Positions 61,001-64,000 of a stretch of 64,000 nt of DNA are shown piece by piece (position 1 is the first letter of the stretch; every line of letters starts with the position of its first letter). The stretch is from positions 62,001 through 126,000 of the forward strand of contig NZ_JAHA01000010.1 in NCBI RefSeq assembly GCF_000526935.1, given 5' to 3'. Origin of the DNA: Butyrivibrio sp. FCS014 (lineage in GTDB: Bacteria; Bacillota; Clostridia; Lachnospirales; Lachnospiraceae). A program made the position numbers and the translations under genes. The notes under the pieces were generated by a model that did not search any database, was not told where the DNA came from, and was given only the letters and a program-made list of their open reading frames with translations.

Positions 61001-61849
61001 GTGATCCTCTCTTACACTCTGCCCCTTCTCAAAGGAAATAGCATCAAAATCATGCCCCAGCCATTCAAAGTCTCGGGCACAGATAGTATTCACATCAAAG
61101 AATTCTGCTCCAAGTCTGAAAGAATGCCACTCCCTTAACCTGTATACCGCAGGGCACCTTAAGGCAACGTAAGTACCATAAGTCTCAAACTCACTAAAAG
61201 AAGAATCATATATCTTATCCGGTTCTATTGCATTGATTATCTTCTCCCAGAATCTGGTACCCGGTATAGCATCATTACTCTCGATTTCACGGATCAACGA
61301 TTTCATGATCTTTGTTTTAAAGAGCATGTGCTCTGAGATGAACGAACCCTGTATGACCTTCTTGAAGCCGGGCAGTATTTTGCCCATCGTGTCAAAATAC
61401 TCAGGATGATACTCATGCTTAAGATCAAGATAAGGCTGACTGGTTCCGGGAGAAAACATATTTATATGGCGGCAGGGGATAGTGTCCCCATCCCATACCA
61501 TGTAGTACTCATCTTCACAGGTTAAAGCATACTGCATCTTCAGAAACTGCTGATAGTACCATCCTGTAGCCCTTCTTGGAAGCTCCTGTCCGCACAGGAT
61601 ACTTTCAAGTCTTTGTTTCATGCACTGATGAACATCATCAAACAGAATGATGTCATCTTCATTTTTGCAGGAGACTTTATCTGCAATAAGATTACTCTTC
61701 GCAACTATTCCCTCGATTTCGGGTCTTCCAACAAATATCAGTTTTCCATAGTCAAAGCTTTCAAGTAATCTGGGGTAAAGATCTATCAGCCTCTCACAAT
61801 CAATCGGAGTTAATACTATAAGCAAATCAAATCTTTTATCAGTCTGCAT
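58010..61849 (-). CDS. Multidomain glycan enzyme: DUF6492-type transferase, GT2, methyltransferase-like, FkbH and SGNH-like parts, 1279 aa
   Basis: Residues 1 to about 330 look like a DUF6492-type glycosyltransferase (FDLLIVLTPIDCERLIDLYP; YYMVWDGDTIPCRHINMF with D-x-D). About 340-600 is GT2 (TLIVIVSYNAINLMQSNI; VVDNASTDG; VLLLNNDTRLVF). About 605-690 has a SAM-methyltransferase-like glycine loop (VLEYGCGLGSDLKAIRSI). About 712-1000 is an FkbH-type HAD phosphatase/acyltransferase: the HAD motif in VIWDMDETFWQGIL, LFIDDNPRNLEEAKF and a GNAT-like end (GNYGIIGFYCFN). About 1015-1279 recalls an SGNH/GDSL region (PIIILLLGSEVDF; INHFSRNVYY). FkbH proteins form glyceryl-ACP from bisphosphoglycerate, but no ACP gene is visible. 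The gene overlaps its upstream partner by 11 bp. Confidence 0.82.
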   Translation of the reverse strand: MQTDKRFDLLIVLTPIDCERLIDLYPRLLESFDYGKLIFVGRPEIEGIVAKSNLIADKVSCKNEDDIILFDDVHQCMKQRLESILCGQELPRRATGWYYQQFLKMQYALTCEDEYYMVWDGDTIPCRHINMFSPGTSQPYLDLKHEYHPEYFDTMGKILPGFKKVIQGSFISEHMLFKTKIMKSLIREIESNDAIPGTRFWEKIINAIEPDKIYDSSFSEFETYGTYVALRCPAVYRLREWHSFRLGAEFFDVNTICARDFEWLGHDFDAISFEKGQSVREDHKGLFDNPEYQKKLSAKKMLQLAQMEYTEGYKEIWDDDPEQAKVSNYTVGAFSGGSVNNNKTLIVIVSYNAINLMQSNIESIRNVLTPGTYQIVVVDNASTDGVDKWLQQQEDIIFVKNFENAGFGPACNQGVKASKGTDFEKADVLLLNNDTRLVFDALYNLKRALYSADDIGAVGSVSNYAGNKQQLDVEFETVEEYIRFGESVNVPMEDATLERVRLSGFSMLVRRDVWDEVGGFDEDFAPGYFEDDALSMEILKRGYRLKVVRNSFVYHAGSQSFIKTDYQKLLNDHHELFIKKYGFDILEYAYASGTVISQIPFDKESIFSVLEYGCGLGSDLKAIRSIFHNADTYGIEKNYKLYEIARRTENIFGGTDELIEFVDGPLFNVFIIDKEVLGAMEESEQGILSGLLMPDATIIVKNSEYEFFDYEKIKMVIWDMDETFWQGILSEGEVILPISNADLVRSITDHGVVNSISSKNDEEPVIEELERAGIADLFVFNNINWQDKGHQIAEKISAMGLRPENVLFIDDNPRNLEEAKFYARSLMTATPDIIPYLTTYYARTVAGDKDHKRLDQYKLLEKKNAARSRSDSSEQFLKDSDIRVVINKDCFKHIDRIHELIMRSNQLNYTKNRDDKKTLEKLLTNDWNDSAYIEAKDRFGNYGIIGFYCFNTRTRTMEHMLFSCRVLGMGIEQFVYNRLGCPEFEVKGDVAVELKKDVSVDWITEDKELEQSDENKSGNRVRILMKGPCDMDSIEPYLAGAAITSEFNFVNNEGFVTAGQNHSMHIWESANLSPSEIREVVDNVPFMTPEDFKTKLFEKEYNVICYSLLPDCQAGLYKKKGKELYISFSSRNTPVTDPENKAGFISGEKPGHAFPFTEQIIDDFAKDWEFVGVTPLELIFRNLDYIYDHVKGKPIIILLLGSEVDFEGDNEEFNGLSEYHREFNPIIQEFAEDHDRMKVINMTDFVHSQEDYIDSINHFSRNVYYKVAGEIVRYINENL

Positions 61850-62921
61850 TTTCGCCTCCTGTCATGATTTTCTTAAGTCGTTCCTCTGCGGGCTCATAGT
61901 CTCCACACATTCTATAAAATCTTACTGCTTCGGAATAGTTTTTAAACTGTTCATTGATCAGACCTATATAGTACAAAGGAAGATACGTGTTTGTTCCTTC
62001 CTTGGCAGGATTATCCATATTTGTTGCGGTGACAAACTCCTGCATAGCATTCATAAAATCGTAATTGAGATAATATGCCACTCCCATAAGAAAATGCAGA
62101 TCCGGAGTATACCCAAATGCTTCAACGTACTTTTTTACTTCCAATGCTTCTCTATGTTTGCCCATATGCAAAAGGCAGTCCGCATATCCCATAACAGACA
62201 ACCTGTGGAACTCTATTCCCGGGGTCAGAGTAACTGAATCCAGCACTTCCTTGAATTGTGTCACAGCCTCTTCATAATTCTCATGGTTATAAAGTTCCTG
62301 CGCCAATTGGAAATGAATATATTTATTATCAGGATTGTTCTGCAGCTCCTCTTTGAGCATTTTTATATTTCGTTTGAACTTGGTTTCACTTATTTCTCCA
62401 TCGGCTATATATCCTGTATGAATTACCTCCACCGGAGCATGATAACCGATTTTTGTTCCTTTCTCTGCGATAAGAGGTTTCAGCTGCTCGTGAATCTTCC
62501 CTTCATAGTGAAATATTCTCCTATCAAATATCCTGGCAATCCAGTCGTAGTAGGCGCCTTTTTCCGAGTCAGCCACCATATAATTAGTAAATCTGATGAG
62601 CCCCAGAGAATCAGGATTTTCTTTCATTATCCACACCAGAGCTTCAATATCCAAGCGTTTTATAAACTCATCGCAGTCAAGCGAAATTATATGGTCATTT
62701 TTAGCAAGCTTTACCGCATAGTTCCTTGCATCGGAAAAGTCATTCTTCCATTCATACCTGAATACTTTTATTCCTCGTTCCTCAGCAATTTCAATGCTCC
62801 TGTCACTTGATCCGGTATCCACGATCACAATTTCTACGTCATAGCATTGTAATGCATCCAGATATTTAGGAAGATTCTTTTCTTCATTCTTCATGATCGT
62901 GCAAACGGAAATTTGTGACAT
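61839..62921 (-). CDS. Family 2 glycosyltransferase with TPR repeats, 360 aa
   Basis: ATG 62921 (GGAGG 4 nt upstream) is preferred; ATG 62924 and a frame to 62951 are alternatives. The N-terminal GT2 domain has ISVCTIMKNEEKNLPKYLDA, VDTGSSDRSIEIAEERG, FSDARNYAVKLAKNDHII and SLDCDEFI, a layout typical of SunS-like peptide/protein glycosyltransferases. The C-terminal third is TPR-type (YIHFQLAQELYNHENYEEAV; FLMGVAYYLNYDFMNAMQEF; LYYIGLINEQFKNYSEAVRF). TPRs often bind the protein acceptor, so, next to the flagellin gene, a role in starting flagellin glycosylation is a reasonable guess. Its stop codon overlaps the next gene's start by 11 bp. Confidence 0.85.
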   Translation of the reverse strand: MSQISVCTIMKNEEKNLPKYLDALQCYDVEIVIVDTGSSDRSIEIAEERGIKVFRYEWKNDFSDARNYAVKLAKNDHIISLDCDEFIKRLDIEALVWIMKENPDSLGLIRFTNYMVADSEKGAYYDWIARIFDRRIFHYEGKIHEQLKPLIAEKGTKIGYHAPVEVIHTGYIADGEISETKFKRNIKMLKEELQNNPDNKYIHFQLAQELYNHENYEEAVTQFKEVLDSVTLTPGIEFHRLSVMGYADCLLHMGKHREALEVKKYVEAFGYTPDLHFLMGVAYYLNYDFMNAMQEFVTATNMDNPAKEGTNTYLPLYYIGLINEQFKNYSEAVRFYRMCGDYEPAEERLKKIMTGGENAD

Positions 62922-62966
62922 CATACCTCCGGAAAGAAACAGTTCACGCATTATATATACAATAAT

Positions 62967-62975
62967 ATTTTATCA
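62967..62975 (-). promoter_or_regulatory. Extended -10 promoter (TG-A-TAAAAT)
   Basis: The minus strand reads TTA-TG-A-TAAAAT about 46 bp before ATG 62921, just after the flagellin terminator, so the glycosyltransferase operon can be transcribed apart from flagellin. Confidence 0.5.
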
Positions 62976-62993
62976 TAATATCGTTATTTCATA

Positions 62994-63024
62994 CAGAAAA
63001 AGAGCCCCGGAAACCCGGGGCCCT
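62994..63024 (-). terminator. Rho-independent terminator of flagellin
   Basis: The minus strand reads GGGCCCCGGG-TTT-CCGGGGCTC followed by TTTTTC, about 50 nt after the flagellin stop codon. Confidence 0.92.
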
Positions 63025-63073
63025 TTTGGTAGTCGCAATGACTTCGCAAGACATTGTATCACTGGAAAACCTA

Positions 63074-63895
63074 TTAGCCGAGAAGAGACAGAACACCCTG
63101 ATTTGTCTGGTTTGCCTGTGCCAGCATAGACTGACCAGCCTGAGCAAGGATGTTGTTGTTTGAATACTTAACCATCTCTTTGGCCATATCTGTATCACGA
63201 ACTGCAGACTCAGCAGCCTGTGTGTTCTCAGCAACGTTATCAAGATTCTTGATAGTGTGCTCAAGTCTGTTCTGGATAGCACCGAGATCAGATCTCTGTG
63301 TTGATACAGAAATAATAGCAGCTTTAACCTTTGTGATTGTTTCCTGAGCCTTAGAGTTTGTTGATACATCAGGTGTAGCAGCAAGACCAATCTTTGTAGC
63401 AGTCATCTGCTTGATTGAAATTGCGATGGTATCATCATCTGATGTCTCTGTACCAACCTGAAGCTTCTTGGATGTGAAACTACCATTCAGAAGTTTCTGG
63501 TTGTTGAACTCTGTAGCATTAGCTGTACGATCGATCTCAGAAGTAAGGGCCTGAAGCTCTGACTTGATGTAGTTACGATCGTCAGTTGTAAGAGTATCGT
63601 TTGCAGCCTTTGTTGCCAGCTCGTTCATTCTCTGAAGCATATCATGAACTTCGTTCAGAGCGCCCTCAGCTGTCTGTACTGCAGAAATACCATCCTGAGC
63701 GTTAGCAGAAGCCTGTGTAAGACCTCTTACCTGACGTCTCATCTTTTCGGAAATTGCAAGACCTGCTGCATCATCTGCTGCTCTGTTGATCTTGTAACCG
63801 GATGATAACTTCTCACTTGACTTAGCCTGAATACCGGTTGTGATACCAAGCTGTCTGTTTGCGTTCATTGCTGTGACGTTGTGTTGTACTACCAT
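63074..63895 (-). CDS. Flagellin
   Basis: The protein is 273 aa from ATG 63895 (AAGGAGG 9 nt upstream; the reading frame extends further only by chance). The N-terminal D0/D1 is classic: MVVQHNVTAMNANRQLGITT, EKLSSGYKINRAADDAAGLA, then MRRQVRGLTQASANAQDGIS. The C-terminal D1/D0 is AIQNRLEHTIKNLDNVAENT, ESAVRDTDMAKEM and ILAQAGQSMLAQANQTNQGV. The middle (about residues 140-190) is short, so it has essentially no D2/D3 domain, typical of small clostridial flagellins. Ser/Thr-rich stretches (TATKIGLAATPDVSTNSK) in the exposed middle are possible glycan sites. No flagellar promoter is visible in the 105 bp before the gene; it may lie past the window edge. Confidence 0.96.
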   Translation of the reverse strand: MVVQHNVTAMNANRQLGITTGIQAKSSEKLSSGYKINRAADDAAGLAISEKMRRQVRGLTQASANAQDGISAVQTAEGALNEVHDMLQRMNELATKAANDTLTTDDRNYIKSELQALTSEIDRTANATEFNNQKLLNGSFTSKKLQVGTETSDDDTIAISIKQMTATKIGLAATPDVSTNSKAQETITKVKAAIISVSTQRSDLGAIQNRLEHTIKNLDNVAENTQAAESAVRDTDMAKEMVKYSNNNILAQAGQSMLAQANQTNQGVLSLLG

Positions 63896-64000
63896 AATTT
63901 TATTCCTCCTTGAATGTGTACGGTGGCATCCTTGCCACTCGTTTGCTCGTTTTGAAATGGTCCTATGTGCTGGCCATATTACCATTCCTGTTTGTTTTAC

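Noticed and set aside
63896-64000. Sigma-28 promoter for flagellin at the right edge (TAAA near 63996)
   Set aside because: No CCGATA-type -10 occurs at the required distance; the real promoter probably lies outside the window.
1-64000. tRNA or rRNA genes
   Set aside because: I looked for CCA-type acceptor ends, GTTCGA T-loops in clover-leaf context and rRNA signatures and recognised none.

Overview
The window reads as part of a motile, Gram-positive-type gut or rumen bacterium of the Lachnospiraceae, most like Butyrivibrio or Pseudobutyrivibrio. That placement is inferred from strong AGGAGG ribosome sites, a class B sortase, a short clostridial flagellin, InlB-type surface repeats and Lachnospiraceae-style small proteins; no rRNA or other marker is present. 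Base composition is uneven by eye: about 7-15 kb is GC-rich, while about 28-36 kb is AT-rich, which suggests separately acquired blocks.

Layout. 1-6.8 kb: the 5' part of a giant secreted adhesin with about nine nearly identical 459-bp tandem units, plus a small conserved protein. 7-15 kb: a thiamine-diphosphate enzyme, a glycerophosphodiester phosphodiesterase, a divergent flagellin-like protein, an AAA ATPase of the DUF4143 type, and an overlapping reductase/cytidylyltransferase pair that fits CDP-ribitol synthesis (TarJ/TarI-like). 14.9-21.9 kb: an acidic secreted protein and a protein of about 1640 residues in which a surface protein with a sorting-signal-like segment is continuous with a class B sortase. 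22-35.7 kb: glycosyltransferases, two polysaccharide pyruvyl transferase-family genes, an F420-hydrogenase-beta-type protein and a propeller-like protein, interrupted by two copies of an Rpn-nuclease element. 35.8-38 kb: two secreted or anchored proteins behind a long structured leader RNA and a very good flagellar (sigma-28/sigma-D) promoter. 38-39 kb: remnants of mobile or regulatory genes. 39-57 kb: six LicD-family genes, several CDP-glycerol-transferase-like genes and a complete phosphonate cassette. 57-64 kb: glycosyltransferases, one a giant FkbH-containing mosaic, ending at the main flagellin gene.

How it may fit together. The LicD-flanked operon at 42.3-48.6 kb encodes PEP mutase with a cytidylyltransferase domain, phosphonopyruvate decarboxylase, and a nucleotidyltransferase fused to an iron-type alcohol dehydrogenase. 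Family knowledge then predicts PEP -> phosphonopyruvate -> phosphonoacetaldehyde -> 2-hydroxyethylphosphonate -> CMP-activated phosphonate, with the LicD proteins as the obvious transferases. No aminoethylphosphonate transaminase is visible. The surrounding glycosyltransferases, the flagellin gene and the flagellar promoter suggest that the product is a phosphonate- and polyol-phosphate-decorated glycan of the flagellum or cell surface. This is the most interesting system in the window.

A palindromic repeat with the core GGGGACGGTTCTC is scattered through the glycan region. It is found between genes, as a terminator, at the stop codons of two glycosyltransferases, and three times in frame inside one glycosyltransferase.
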